Positions 8,081 through 16,698 of a stretch of 64,000 nt of DNA are shown in pieces. Location of the stretch: contig NZ_JBDPMD010000009.1 in NCBI RefSeq assembly GCF_039871875.1, positions 62,001-126,000 on the forward strand, written 5' to 3'. Below the pieces are notes generated by a model. The model had not been told where the DNA came from. It saw only the letters and a list, made by a program, of their open reading frames with translations, and did not search any database. This DNA comes from Sphaerisporangium sp039871875 (GTDB lineage: Bacteria > Actinomycetota > Actinomycetes > Streptosporangiales > Streptosporangiaceae). Each line of letters begins with the position of its first letter. Position 1 is the stretch's first letter. Made by a program: the position numbers and the translations under genes.

Positions 8081-9133
8081 GTGAAACTCGACGAGTTGCT
8101 CGGTGAGTACGCGGAACTGGAGCAGAGGCTGGCCGATCCCGCCGTGCACGCCGACCAGAACCTCGCGCGCACGTTCGGCAAGCGCTACGCCCAGCTCACC
8201 CCGGTGGTGACCACCTACCGCGAGCTGGAGGGCGTCCGGGCCGACCTGCAGGCCGCCAGGGAGCTGGCCGAGGAGGACGCCGCCTTCGCCGCCGAGGCCG
8301 AGGAGCTGGAGGCCCGCATCGCCCCCCTGGAGGAGCGGCTGCGCCACCTGCTCATCCCGCGTGACCCCAACGACGACAAAGACATCATCATGGAGATCAA
8401 GGCGGGTGAGGGCGGCGAGGAGTCGGCCCTGTTCGCCGGCGATCTCCTGCGCATGTACCTGCGCTACGCCGAGCGCGAGGGCTGGAAGACCGAGATCATC
8501 GACGCCCAGCACTCCGATCTCGGCGGCTACAAGGACGTCACCGTGGCCGTGAAGGCCAAGGGCGGCGACGGCGTGTGGTCGCACCTGAAGTACGAGGGCG
8601 GCGTGCACCGCGTGCAGCGGGTGCCGGTCACCGAGTCGCAGGGCCGCATCCACACCTCCGCCGCGGGCGTGCTGGTGTACCCCGAGGCCGAGGAGGTCGA
8701 CGTCCAGATCGACCCGAACGACCTGCGGGTGGACGTGTTCCGCAGCTCAGGCCCCGGCGGCCAGAGCGTCAACACCACCGACTCGGCGGTGCGCATCACC
8801 CACGTCCCCACCGGTGTCGTGGTCTCCTGCCAGAACGAGAAGAGCCAGCTCCAGAACAAGGAGTCGGCGCTGCGCATCCTGCGGGCCCGCCTGCTGGCCA
8901 TGGCGCAGGAGCAGGCCGAGGCCGCGGCGTCCGCAGAGCGCAAGTCGCAGGTCCGCACGGTGGACCGCTCCGAGCGCGTCCGCACCTACAACTTCCCGGA
9001 GAACCGCATCTCCGACCACCGCGTCGGGTTCAAGGCCTACAACCTCGACCAGGTGCTGGACGGCGAGCTGACCGCCGTCATCCAGGCCCTGACCGACGCC
9101 GAGACGGCGGAGAAGCTCGCCGCCCACGCATGA
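8081..9133 (+). CDS. prfA: Peptide chain release factor 1
   Basis: Class I release factor that reads UAA and UAG and triggers peptidyl-tRNA hydrolysis. 350 residues from GTG 8081, with GAGAGGAAG just upstream. The codon-recognition tripeptide PVT (residues 182-184) identifies RF1 rather than RF2, and the catalytic GGQ is at 226-228 in SSGPGGQSVN. The gene for the methylase that modifies this glutamine follows 34 nt later, the usual pairing. Confidence 0.98.
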   Translation: MKLDELLGEYAELEQRLADPAVHADQNLARTFGKRYAQLTPVVTTYRELEGVRADLQAARELAEEDAAFAAEAEELEARIAPLEERLRHLLIPRDPNDDKDIIMEIKAGEGGEESALFAGDLLRMYLRYAEREGWKTEIIDAQHSDLGGYKDVTVAVKAKGGDGVWSHLKYEGGVHRVQRVPVTESQGRIHTSAAGVLVYPEAEEVDVQIDPNDLRVDVFRSSGPGGQSVNTTDSAVRITHVPTGVVVSCQNEKSQLQNKESALRILRARLLAMAQEQAEAAASAERKSQVRTVDRSERVRTYNFPENRISDHRVGFKAYNLDQVLDGELTAVIQALTDAETAEKLAAHA

Positions 9134-9167
9134 CGACACCCTTCACGGAGCGTTCACCCACACTGCC

Positions 9168-10022
9168 ATGAGCCTGCTGATGGACGAGATAGCGCTGGCC
9201 ACCGCCCGGCTCGCCGAGGCGGGGGTCCCCTCGCCGCGCACCGACGCCGAGGAGATCGCCGCGTTCGTCCACGGTGTGCGGCGCGGCCAGTTGCACACGG
9301 TGAAGGACGGCGACTTCGACGCGCTGTTCTGGGAGGGCGTCGCGCGGCGGGAGGCCCGCGAGCCGCTCCAGCACATCACCGGGCGCGCGTACTTCCGCTA
9401 CCTGTCCCTGGAGGTCGGCCCCGGCGTCTTCGTGCCGCGCCCGGAGACCGAGGTGGTCGCCGGGTGGGCCATCGACCGGCTGCGCGAGATGGACGTCGCC
9501 TCGCCGCTGGTGGTGGACCTCGGCACCGGCTCGGGCGCCATCGCGCTGTCCATCGCGCAGGAGGTCGCGCTCGCGCAGGTGCACGCCGTCGAGGTGGACC
9601 CGGTGGCGTACGGCTGGGCCAAGCGCAACATCGTCGAGCACGGGCAGGGGCGGGTGTCCCTGCACCCCGAGGACCTCGCCGACTGCCTGCCCGAGCTGAA
9701 CGGCCGGGTGGACCTCGTGGTCTCCAACCCGCCGTACATCCCGCCCGGCGCGGTGCCCCGCGACCCCGAGGTGCGCGACTACGACCCCTCCCGCGCGCTG
9801 TACGGGTCGGGGGACGACGGGCTGGACGAGGTGCGGGCCGTCGAGCGGACGGCGCGCCGGTTGCTGCGCCCCGGGGGGCTCGTCGCCGTCGAGCACTCCG
9901 ACCAGCAGGGGTCGGACGTCTACCTGGTCTTCTCCGAGGACCGGGGCTGGCGGGACACCCGTGACCACGAGGATCTGGCGGGACGGGACCGGTTCGTCAC
10001 CGCCCGGTACGGCCAGGAGTGA
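9168..10022 (+). CDS. prmC: Release factor glutamine N5-methyltransferase
   Basis: SAM-dependent enzyme that methylates the GGQ glutamine of release factors. 284 residues. The N-terminal helical RF-binding domain (about 1-85) is followed by a Rossmann methyltransferase fold with SAM motif DLGTGSG at 117-123 and catalytic NPPY at 187-190. The ATG at 9168 has a modest CACGGAG upstream. prfA lies just upstream and sua5 46 nt downstream, the standard actinobacterial translation cluster. Confidence 0.97.
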   Translation: MSLLMDEIALATARLAEAGVPSPRTDAEEIAAFVHGVRRGQLHTVKDGDFDALFWEGVARREAREPLQHITGRAYFRYLSLEVGPGVFVPRPETEVVAGWAIDRLREMDVASPLVVDLGTGSGAIALSIAQEVALAQVHAVEVDPVAYGWAKRNIVEHGQGRVSLHPEDLADCLPELNGRVDLVVSNPPYIPPGAVPRDPEVRDYDPSRALYGSGDDGLDEVRAVERTARRLLRPGGLVAVEHSDQQGSDVYLVFSEDRGWRDTRDHEDLAGRDRFVTARYGQE

Positions 10023-10067
10023 CGCCGCGGCGCGGACCGCCCGCGCCACGTGGGAGGATGACGATTC

Positions 10068-11255
10068 GTGACACGACGTTATGACTGTGCCGACCCCGAG
10101 CAGCGGGCCGACGGCCTGGCCGCCGCGCTGGCGGCCGTGCGGGCCGGCGAGCTCGTGGTCATTCCGACCGACACCGTGTACGGCATCGGCGCCGACGCCT
10201 TCACCCCCGGCGCGGTCAACGCGCTGCTGGACGCCAAGGGGCGTGGGCGTGACGTTCCCGTGCCCGTGCTGGTCGGCTCGGTGCGCGCGGCGAACGCCCT
10301 GGTCGAGGAGCTCGGCTCCTACGGCCAGGATCTGATCGACATGTTCTGGCCGGGCCCGTTGACGCTGATCTGCCGGGCCGGCCGTTCGCTCACCTGGGAT
10401 CTCGGCGACACCAAGGGCACCGTGGCGATCCGCATGCCCCTGCACTCGGTGGCCCTTGAACTGCTCAAGGAGACCGGCCCGATGGCGGTCAGCAGCGCCA
10501 ACCGCACCGGCGCCCCACCCGCCACCACCGCCGCCGACGCCGAGTCCCAGCTCGGCGACTCGGTCGCGGTCTACCTGGACGGCGGCCCCTGCGCCGACGA
10601 CGTCCCGTCCACCATCGTGGACCTCACCACGGCGGTCCCCCGCGTGCTCCGCCAGGGCGCCATCTCGGTCGACAAACTCCGCGGCGTCCTCGGCTACGTG
10701 GCCACCGACGGCGGCCCGGCCCCCACCTCGTCGGCCACGGCGACAACGGCTCCGGAGGCCGAGTCCGCCGAGTCCGCCGAGACTCCGAAAGCCGAGTCCG
10801 CCGAGACTCCGAAAGCCGAGTCCGCCGAGACTCCGAAAGCCGAGTCCGCCGAGACTCCGAAAGCCGAATCCGTCGAGACTCCAAAGGCCGAGTCCGCCGA
10901 GACTCCGAAAGCTGAGTCCGCCGGAAGTCCGGAGGCCGAGTCGGCCAAGGCTCCGGTGGCGGAGGCCGCCTCGGCGGCGCCTGCCGGGTCCGCTCCGGCG
11001 GCGTCCGATCCCGCGAAGGCGGGCGAGTCCACCGAGTCCTCGGTGCCCTCCGCCCCTGGTGAAAAGGACGAACCCGCTGGGCCTCCGGCGGGCGGGGCCG
11101 CTGCAGAACCGTCCGCTCCGGCGCCAGGGGTCACTTCGGGGCCGCCTCGGGACGACGAGCCGGTGCGGCCGCGGGAGCCGGGGGACGTGGCCGGTCCGGC
11201 GCCGCAGGGGAGCGCGGGGAAGAGCGCGGGACCGGGGGCCGGCTCGGCGGGGTGA
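10068..11255 (+). CDS. Sua5/YrdC/TsaC threonylcarbamoyl-AMP synthase with repetitive tail
   Basis: Makes threonylcarbamoyl-AMP from threonine, bicarbonate and ATP for the t6A modification of tRNAs reading ANN codons. GTG 10068 is preceded by GGGAGG. The YrdC domain occupies about residues 1-215, with PTDTVYGIG at 33-41 and the usual SSANRTG-type motif. Family members are normally about 210-220 residues; this one has 395. The extra about 175 residues are low complexity and include about seven copies of the octapeptide KAESAETP, then Pro/Ala/Gly/Glu-rich sequence. The tail is probably disordered, and a full Sua5 C-terminal domain is not visible. Confidence 0.93.
   Translation: MTRRYDCADPEQRADGLAAALAAVRAGELVVIPTDTVYGIGADAFTPGAVNALLDAKGRGRDVPVPVLVGSVRAANALVEELGSYGQDLIDMFWPGPLTLICRAGRSLTWDLGDTKGTVAIRMPLHSVALELLKETGPMAVSSANRTGAPPATTAADAESQLGDSVAVYLDGGPCADDVPSTIVDLTTAVPRVLRQGAISVDKLRGVLGYVATDGGPAPTSSATATTAPEAESAESAETPKAESAETPKAESAETPKAESAETPKAESVETPKAESAETPKAESAGSPEAESAKAPVAEAASAAPAGSAPAASDPAKAGESTESSVPSAPGEKDEPAGPPAGGAAAEPSAPAPGVTSGPPRDDEPVRPREPGDVAGPAPQGSAGKSAGPGAGSAG
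10750..10965 (+). repeat. 24-nt coding repeat in the Sua5 tail
   Basis: About seven consecutive 24-nt units close to GCCGAGTCCGCCGAGACTCC plus GAAA, encoding KAESAETP. Three or four central copies are nearly identical, the signature of recent in-frame slippage. Outer copies drift to SVETP, SAGSP and SAKAP. Copy number may differ between strains. Confidence 0.85.
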
Positions 11256-11424
11256 ATCATGCCCTGTGGCTATCGCGGCACCGTAGAGCGGGTGATCTCA
11301 GTACCGTGATGTGCGGCTGTGCTCTTGAGCGCCGGGCCGGGGCGAGGGAGCATGGGCGCGGGCGGGCGCGAGCCCGTCTCGGGGAGGCGGACCACGAGCG
11401 CGACCACGAGCACGGGAGACGCCC

Positions 11425-13566
11425 ATGGGCAAGCTGGACGGAATGGACCCGAAGCTGGTCCGTGAGCTGCTGGCCGAGATCCGGACGGCGGGCACGCGGA
11501 TGCGGAGCGTCGAGTCCCGCATCACTCAGCTCACCGGCGCCGCCGGCGTCTCCGTGCCCGTCACCCACCGTCCCGCCCAGGTGGCGGACGCCGGTGACAC
11601 GCTGATCCGCGACGTCAACGCCCGGCTCGTCCTGCTGGAGAAGCAGGAGAAGCAGAAGGACCCGTCCACCGGCCCCACCGGCATGAAGCTCCCGGCCGGC
11701 AAGGACGGCGCGAAGCCGGACGACAAGCCCGACAAGGACGGCGACCCCAAGGCCGACGCCAAGGACAAGACCCCGGCACCCGACGCGACCCCGCCCGCCG
11801 AGAAGGACGCCCCCAAGGACAAGGACGGCCCCAAGGCCGACAAGCAGGACAAGCAGGACAAGCCCGAGAAGAACGACACCCCCAAGGGCGACAAGGACGA
11901 CGCCCCGAAGAACGACAAGCCCGACAAGAACGACGGCCCCAAGGGCGACAAGAACGACGCCCCGAAGGGCGACAAGGACGCCCCCAAGACCGAACCCGAG
12001 AACAAGACCCACAAGGTCGAGCCACCCCCCGCCGAAAAGCCGGAGCGGAACGACAAGCCCGAGGCGACTCCCAAGGCCGACAACGACCCGCCTAAGGCCG
12101 ACAAGCCCGACCCCGCGCCGAAGGCGGACAACGACCCGCCCAAGGCCGACAAGCCCGACCCCGCGCCGAAGGCCGACAACGACCCGCCCAAGGCGGACAA
12201 GCCCGACCCCGCGCCCAAGGCGGACAACGACCCGCCCAAGGCCGACAAGCCCGACCCTGCGCCGAAGGCCGACAACGACCCGCCCAAGGCGGACAAGCCC
12301 GATCACAGTCCCAAGGCGGAAAAGCCCGACGCGTCCCCGAACGGCAAGCCGGACGCGCCTGCGGAGCGGGACACCCCGAAGGCCGACAAGCCCGGCTACA
12401 TCGAGCCGATGGGCCCGAGGTCCGGCGGCGACCCGGTCTCCGGCCCCTGGTCGGAGTCCACTCCCGCCCCGGAGCCCTCACCCGGCCCCGAGTCCATCGC
12501 CCCGCCCGGCACCCCGACGGACGGCGACCCGTCCGGCCGCGCCCCGCAGCCGGAGATGCTGCTCCCGATCTACCCCGGCGACGCTCCTGACCCGTCCTCC
12601 CAGGCCAACGCCGCGATGACAGGCGACGCCGCCGCTCCCCAGCCGGACGGCTCCTACCCGGCCCCGACACCCGAGCCCGGCGGCACGGCCCCGAAGGCCG
12701 ACGGCACGGCCCCCGCGGGCGAGCCCGGCGGCACGGCGCCCCAGCCCGACGGCCTGCGAGGGGCGCCGGTCGCGGACGCCGGGGGAGCGGCCGCCTCGGG
12801 GGACGGCACGGTTCCGGCTCCCGCGGGCGAGTATGGCGGGACCGGGCCTCAGGCGGATGACTTGCTGGAGGCTCCTGGTGCGGGTGCCGGGGGAGCGGCC
12901 GCCTCGGGGGACGGCACGGTTCCGGCTCCCGCGGGCGAGTATGGCGGGACCGGGCCTCAGGCGGACGACCCGCGGGGGACTCCCGTCGCGGGCGGCGGCG
13001 GAGCGGCCGTCCCGGGCGGTGGCGCGGGGGCTGGCGGCGATGGTGGGGGGGCCGGCGGCGATGGTGCGGGGGCCGGTGCGGCGGCCGGGGGCGATGGTGT
13101 GGCGGCCGGTGCGGGGGGTGGGGATCAGTTGGACACGCCGCGGAAGGACAATCCCAACGACGTCGACACGACGCAGGAGCGTACGCGGGTGATCGAGGTG
13201 GACGGGGTGCGGGTCGTCGAGGTGACCATGAAGCCGCCGAGTGCCGAGCATCTGCGCTGGCTGATGGAGAACATGGACAAGATCCCGCCGCTGGAGACCC
13301 CGGTGGTCGTCCCGCCGGAGGGCGCGGACCCCGGCGACCCGCGTCCCGACGGACCTGTGGGCCGGTTGGAGCCGGGCGACCCCTCCGGCCAGGGCAAGCC
13401 GTCCGCCCCGTTGCCCCCGGACCCCGGGCAGCCCGCACACGGCCTGGCGGCCCCTGTGAGCGAGGCACGCGCCTCCGGCCACGTGCAGTCAGGGGTTTAC
13501 TCCCCTGGTGACGACGAGGCCCGGTACGGCCGTCACAGCGACGACGACGCGGCATCCGGTTCGTGA
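11425..13566 (+). CDS. Large low-complexity protein with helical N-terminus; function unknown
   Basis: 713 residues; not recognised as a named family. The ATG at 11425 lies downstream of a GGGAG-type site. Residues about 1-75 look like a helical hairpin (LVRELLAEIRTAGTRM and DTLIRDVNARLVLLEKQEK), reminiscent of ESAT-6/WXG-type helper proteins. Residues 80-320 are Lys/Asp/Pro-rich with a 16-residue repeat based on PKADNDPPKADKPDPA. Residues 330-575 are Pro/Gly/Ala-rich with two near-identical 40-residue blocks. The last about 140 residues include a more ordered segment, RVIEVDGVRVVEVTMKPPS. No signal peptide or membrane helix is seen. The next gene is ESAT-6-like and probably co-transcribed. 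Confidence 0.8.
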   Translation: MGKLDGMDPKLVRELLAEIRTAGTRMRSVESRITQLTGAAGVSVPVTHRPAQVADAGDTLIRDVNARLVLLEKQEKQKDPSTGPTGMKLPAGKDGAKPDDKPDKDGDPKADAKDKTPAPDATPPAEKDAPKDKDGPKADKQDKQDKPEKNDTPKGDKDDAPKNDKPDKNDGPKGDKNDAPKGDKDAPKTEPENKTHKVEPPPAEKPERNDKPEATPKADNDPPKADKPDPAPKADNDPPKADKPDPAPKADNDPPKADKPDPAPKADNDPPKADKPDPAPKADNDPPKADKPDHSPKAEKPDASPNGKPDAPAERDTPKADKPGYIEPMGPRSGGDPVSGPWSESTPAPEPSPGPESIAPPGTPTDGDPSGRAPQPEMLLPIYPGDAPDPSSQANAAMTGDAAAPQPDGSYPAPTPEPGGTAPKADGTAPAGEPGGTAPQPDGLRGAPVADAGGAAASGDGTVPAPAGEYGGTGPQADDLLEAPGAGAGGAAASGDGTVPAPAGEYGGTGPQADDPRGTPVAGGGGAAVPGGGAGAGGDGGGAGGDGAGAGAAAGGDGVAAGAGGGDQLDTPRKDNPNDVDTTQERTRVIEVDGVRVVEVTMKPPSAEHLRWLMENMDKIPPLETPVVVPPEGADPGDPRPDGPVGRLEPGDPSGQGKPSAPLPPDPGQPAHGLAAPVSEARASGHVQSGVYSPGDDEARYGRHSDDDAASGS
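12070..12309 (+). repeat. 48-nt coding repeat in the large low-complexity gene
   Basis: Five consecutive 48-nt units encoding the 16-residue period PKADNDPPKADKPDPA. Nucleotide identity between units is very high, with only wobble changes such as GCC/GCG and CCG/CCC. This pattern points to recent expansion by slippage or unequal recombination. The reading frame is preserved throughout. Confidence 0.88.
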
Positions 13567-13597
13567 AGCTCGTGAAGCTCGTGAAGCTCGTGAAGGA
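13560..13597 (+). repeat. Four-copy 9-nt repeat at the gene junction
   Basis: The unit TCGTGAAGC is repeated four times between the two helical-protein genes. The stop codon of the upstream gene lies in the first copy, and the last runs into the GGAGG ribosome site at 13596-13600. Every unit carries a TGA in the upstream gene's frame, so the array provides stacked stop codons before the next start. Confidence 0.8.
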
Positions 13598-13603
13598 GGC
13601 CAG

Positions 13604-13984
13604 ATGAACGTCGACCCCCCGGCGCCCCAACCTCTGCAGCCCGGCGAGATGCCCCCGTCCTCGGCCTCGGACCCCTTCAGCCCGGACGGCCAGGCGACCA
13701 ACTGGCGCTTCAACCCGGAGTACCAGAAACTCGTCGACCTGTGGCAGCAGGCGCTGCCGCTGCTGGAGAGCCTCACCGGCTCCCTCGACCGCGCCTACCA
13801 GATGGCCCGCAGCCGCGACGTCTGGGACGCCCCGGTGGCCGAACGCTACGTCCAGGACATGACCGAGTGGAAGAACCGCCTGGACATGTACCGCCAGTCG
13901 GTCCTGACCGCCATCAGCGACCTCGCCGCCGACACCCCGAGGTGGATCCCCACCGCCTCCACGGCCCCCCACGCCTACAACTAG
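13604..13984 (+). CDS. Small helical ESAT-6/WXG100-like protein
   Basis: 126 residues from ATG 13604 with an excellent AAGGAGG 3-9 nt upstream. After a Pro-rich N-terminus of about 40 residues, it forms two predicted helices: residues about 45-70 (EYQKLVDLWQQALPLLES) and about 78-110 (DVWDAPVAERYVQDMTEWKN). The tryptophan between the helices (VWD) resembles the WXG turn, though the exact W-x-G is absent. I see no YxxxD/E secretion signal at the C-terminus. It may partner with the large protein upstream. A type VII secretion link is inference. Confidence 0.75.
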   Translation: MNVDPPAPQPLQPGEMPPSSASDPFSPDGQATNWRFNPEYQKLVDLWQQALPLLESLTGSLDRAYQMARSRDVWDAPVAERYVQDMTEWKNRLDMYRQSVLTAISDLAADTPRWIPTASTAPHAYN

Positions 13985-14064
13985 AACCCGCGCCCTCCGC
14001 GCGCGGGCGGTGCGGGCGGCGCGGCGTACTGTGGAGAGCGGTGTCTCTCGCGGAGGGAGGGGGC

Positions 14065-15336
14065 GTGGTGGGCCGGCCGGGAAGTGAGTTCTACGGGGCG
14101 GATCCCGCTGCGCTGGCGCGGGGAGATCCGGAGGTGGCGGGGGTTCTGAGGGAGGAGCTCGGCAGGGTCCGGGGGCGGTTGCAGTTGATCGCCAGTGAGA
14201 ACTTCGCTTCGCCGGCGGTGCTGGCGGCGCTGGGGTCGGTGCTGGGCAACAAGTACGCGGAGGGGTATCCGGGGGGACGGTTTCACGCGGGGTGTGAGGC
14301 GGCGGACCGGGTGGAGCGGCTCGCGGTGCAGCGGGCCAAGGAACTGTTCGGGGCCGAGCATGTGAACGTGCAGCCGTACTCGGGGAGCACGGCGAATCTG
14401 GCGGCGTTCGTGGCGTTGCTGCGGCCGAGGGACACCGTGCTGGCGATGGAGTTGTCCCATGGGGGGCATCTGACGCACGGGTCGCGGAGCAATTTCTCGG
14501 GGCGGTGGTTCGACGTGGTGTCCTACGGGGTGCGCAGGGACACCGAGACGATCGATTACGACGAGGTGCGCGATCTGGCGTTGCGGCACCGCCCTGACAT
14601 GATCATCTGTGGGGCGGCGGCGTATCCGCGGACGATCGACTTCGCGGTGTTCCGAGGGATCGCGGACGAGGTGGGGGCGTGGTTGCTGGCCGACGTGGCG
14701 CACGAGATCGGGCTGATCGCGGGCGGGGCGGCGCCGTCGCCGGTGCCGTACGCGGACGTGGTGACGTTCACGACGCACAAATCGCTGCGGGGCCCGAGAG
14801 GCGGGGGGATCCTGTGCACGTCGGAGGTGGCGGGCCGGGTGGACCGGGCGGTGTTCCCGTTCGTGCAGGGCGGGCCGCTGATGAACGTCGTCGCGGCCAA
14901 GGCGGTGGCGTTCGGGGAGGCGCTGCGGCCGGAGTTCCGGGTGTACGCCGCGCAGGTGGTCGCCAACGCCAAGGCGCTCGTCCAGGCGCTCGCCGAGGAG
15001 GACCTGCGGCCGGTGACGGGTGGCACCGACACCCACATGGCGCTGGTCGACGTGCGGGACGCCGGCACGACCGGGGTGGCGGCCGAGACGAACTGCGCGC
15101 AGGCGGGCATCGTGCTCAACCGCAACACCGTCCCGTACGACCCGGAGCCGCCCCGGGTGGCCTCCGGCCTTCGTCTCGGCACCCCGTGCGTGACCACGCA
15201 GGGCATGGGGGTGCCCGAGATGAAGGAGATCGCCTCGTTGGTGGCGCGAGCGGCGCGGGATCCGGGTGCGATAACGTCGGTGGCCGAGCGGGTCGCCAGG
15301 CTGACCGCTGGTCATCCGGCGTATCCACCGGGTTAA
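14065..15336 (+). CDS. glyA: Serine hydroxymethyltransferase family, divergent active site
   Basis: PLP enzyme of fold type I that normally exchanges serine and glycine with tetrahydrofolate. GTG 14065 is chosen for GGAGGGAGGG just upstream, giving 423 residues. PLP Lys239 (TTHK), His132/His135 (SHGGHLTHG), Asp210 and the catalytic glutamate of NKYAEGYPG (Glu66) are conserved. However, the Tyr-Tyr pair after it (E. coli Tyr64-Tyr65, in RYYGG) is Phe73-His74 here (RFHAGC), and the usual AHxAGL reads AHEIGL. These changes lie in the active-site region, so altered substrate use or a non-housekeeping paralogue is possible. It occupies the normal glyA locus before wecA. Confidence 0.9.
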   Translation: MVGRPGSEFYGADPAALARGDPEVAGVLREELGRVRGRLQLIASENFASPAVLAALGSVLGNKYAEGYPGGRFHAGCEAADRVERLAVQRAKELFGAEHVNVQPYSGSTANLAAFVALLRPRDTVLAMELSHGGHLTHGSRSNFSGRWFDVVSYGVRRDTETIDYDEVRDLALRHRPDMIICGAAAYPRTIDFAVFRGIADEVGAWLLADVAHEIGLIAGGAAPSPVPYADVVTFTTHKSLRGPRGGGILCTSEVAGRVDRAVFPFVQGGPLMNVVAAKAVAFGEALRPEFRVYAAQVVANAKALVQALAEEDLRPVTGGTDTHMALVDVRDAGTTGVAAETNCAQAGIVLNRNTVPYDPEPPRVASGLRLGTPCVTTQGMGVPEMKEIASLVARAARDPGAITSVAERVARLTAGHPAYPPG

Positions 15337-15357
15337 TGTGTCGTTCTATGTACTTTT

Positions 15358-15375
15358 CCGGTCACAAGTGACCGG
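15358..15375. promoter_or_regulatory. 18-bp perfect palindrome upstream of wecA
   Basis: CCGGTCAC-AA-GTGACCGG is a perfect inverted repeat ending 21 nt before the wecA GTG. The two-nt centre makes it more like a protein-binding operator than a terminator, and no T run follows in the direction of glyA transcription. It could equally fold as a 7-bp stem with a CAAG tetraloop near the ribosome site. No binding protein can be named. Confidence 0.6.
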
Positions 15376-15396
15376 GCGATACGGGAAACTGGGTCC

Positions 15397-16698
15397 GTGC
15401 GCGAATACCTCCTGATAGCGCTGGTGACGGCAGCGGTCACCTATCTGCTTGTCCCGCTGGTGAGGGTCTTCGCCCTGCGCATCGGGGCCGCGCCCGAGAT
15501 CCGCGAGAGGGACGTGCACACCGTCCGCACCCCCCGTCTCGGTGGCCTCGCCATGTACGCCGGCATGCTGGCCGGCCTGTTCGTCGCCACCAAGCTGCCG
15601 CATCTCGGGGAGACCCTGTCGGCCACGGAGATCGGTGACGGCCGCACCGCCCTGGCCCTCGCGCTGGCGGGCGGCATCATCGTGCTCACCGGGTTCTTCG
15701 ACGACTGGTGGGGCCTCGACGCCTTCGTGAAGCTCGTCGGCCAGATCGCCGCCGCGGGCGTGCTCGTGGCGTTCAAGCTGACCATCCTGTGGATCCCGCA
15801 GCCGAACGGCGGCACCATCAGCCTGGACGACACGCTGCGCACCGTCATCACGATCCTGGTCGTCGTGGTGGCCATCAACGCGGTCAACTTCGTGGACGGC
15901 CTGGACGGCCTCGCCGCCGGCATCGTCTGCATCGCCGCGATGGCGACGTTCGTCTACTCGCTCGCCCTGTCGCAGAACTCGTTCGTCACCGCCGCCCACG
16001 AGCCGACCCGCCTGAACGTCCCGGCGATCATCGCGGCGATCCTCATCGGCATGTGCCTGGGCTTCCTGCCGCACAACTTCAACCCCGCCAAGATCTTCAT
16101 GGGCGACACCGGCGCGATGCTCATCGGCCTGGTGCTGGCGTCGTCGGTGGTCACGGTGACCGGCCGGGTGGACTACGCCGGCATCACCGACATCAACCGC
16201 TTCCCCGTCGTGCTCCCGGTGCTGCTGCCGGTGGCCGTGATGGTCCTGCCGCTGATGGACCTGCTGATGGCCGTGGTGCGCCGCACCTCGCAGGGCTTGT
16301 CGCCGTTCGCCCCGGACCGCGGCCACCTGCACCACCGCCTGCTGCAGATCGGCCACTCCCACCGCCGCACCGTGCTGATCATGTACGCGTGGACGTTCCT
16401 GTTCGCCGCCAGCGTGGTCGGCATGTCGGTCGGCGGCGTGCCGCTGATCCTGTTCCCGCTCACCGTGCTGCTCGCCCTGGTCGTGCTCGTGATGATGGCG
16501 TTGCCGCTGTGGCGCTCGGGCCGGGGCGGCGCGCACGCCCGCCCGGGTGGCGGCCCGGGGAGCCCGGGTGGCGACGCCGGACGGCCGGAGGGTCCCGCCG
16601 CCGCGGACGTCAGGGGTGGCGCCGCGGGCACCGCGGTGCGTGGTCTTCCGGTGCAGGGCGCGTCACCGGACGCGCGGGCGGGGGCCACCACTCGTTGA
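15397..16698 (+). CDS. wecA: Undecaprenyl-phosphate GlcNAc-1-phosphate transferase (WecA/TagO family)
   Basis: Polytopic membrane enzyme that moves a sugar-1-phosphate from a UDP-sugar to undecaprenyl phosphate, starting wall glycan or teichoic-type polymer synthesis. 433 residues from GTG 15397, with about 11 membrane segments. MraY/WecA-family motifs are intact: FDD (101-103), NFVDGLDG (164-171), FMGDTGA (234-240) and the cytosolic HLHHRLL loop. The last about 60 residues are a Gly/Pro/Ala-rich cytoplasmic tail. The gene stands between glyA and the atp operon, as in other actinobacteria. Confidence 0.95.
   Translation: MREYLLIALVTAAVTYLLVPLVRVFALRIGAAPEIRERDVHTVRTPRLGGLAMYAGMLAGLFVATKLPHLGETLSATEIGDGRTALALALAGGIIVLTGFFDDWWGLDAFVKLVGQIAAAGVLVAFKLTILWIPQPNGGTISLDDTLRTVITILVVVVAINAVNFVDGLDGLAAGIVCIAAMATFVYSLALSQNSFVTAAHEPTRLNVPAIIAAILIGMCLGFLPHNFNPAKIFMGDTGAMLIGLVLASSVVTVTGRVDYAGITDINRFPVVLPVLLPVAVMVLPLMDLLMAVVRRTSQGLSPFAPDRGHLHHRLLQIGHSHRRTVLIMYAWTFLFAASVVGMSVGGVPLILFPLTVLLALVVLVMMALPLWRSGRGGAHARPGGGPGSPGGDAGRPEGPAAADVRGGAAGTAVRGLPVQGASPDARAGATTR

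Noticed and set aside
13741..14064. N-terminal extension of the hydroxymethyltransferase
   Set aside because: It is an alternative frame of the ESAT-6-like gene; the family N-terminus begins after 14065.
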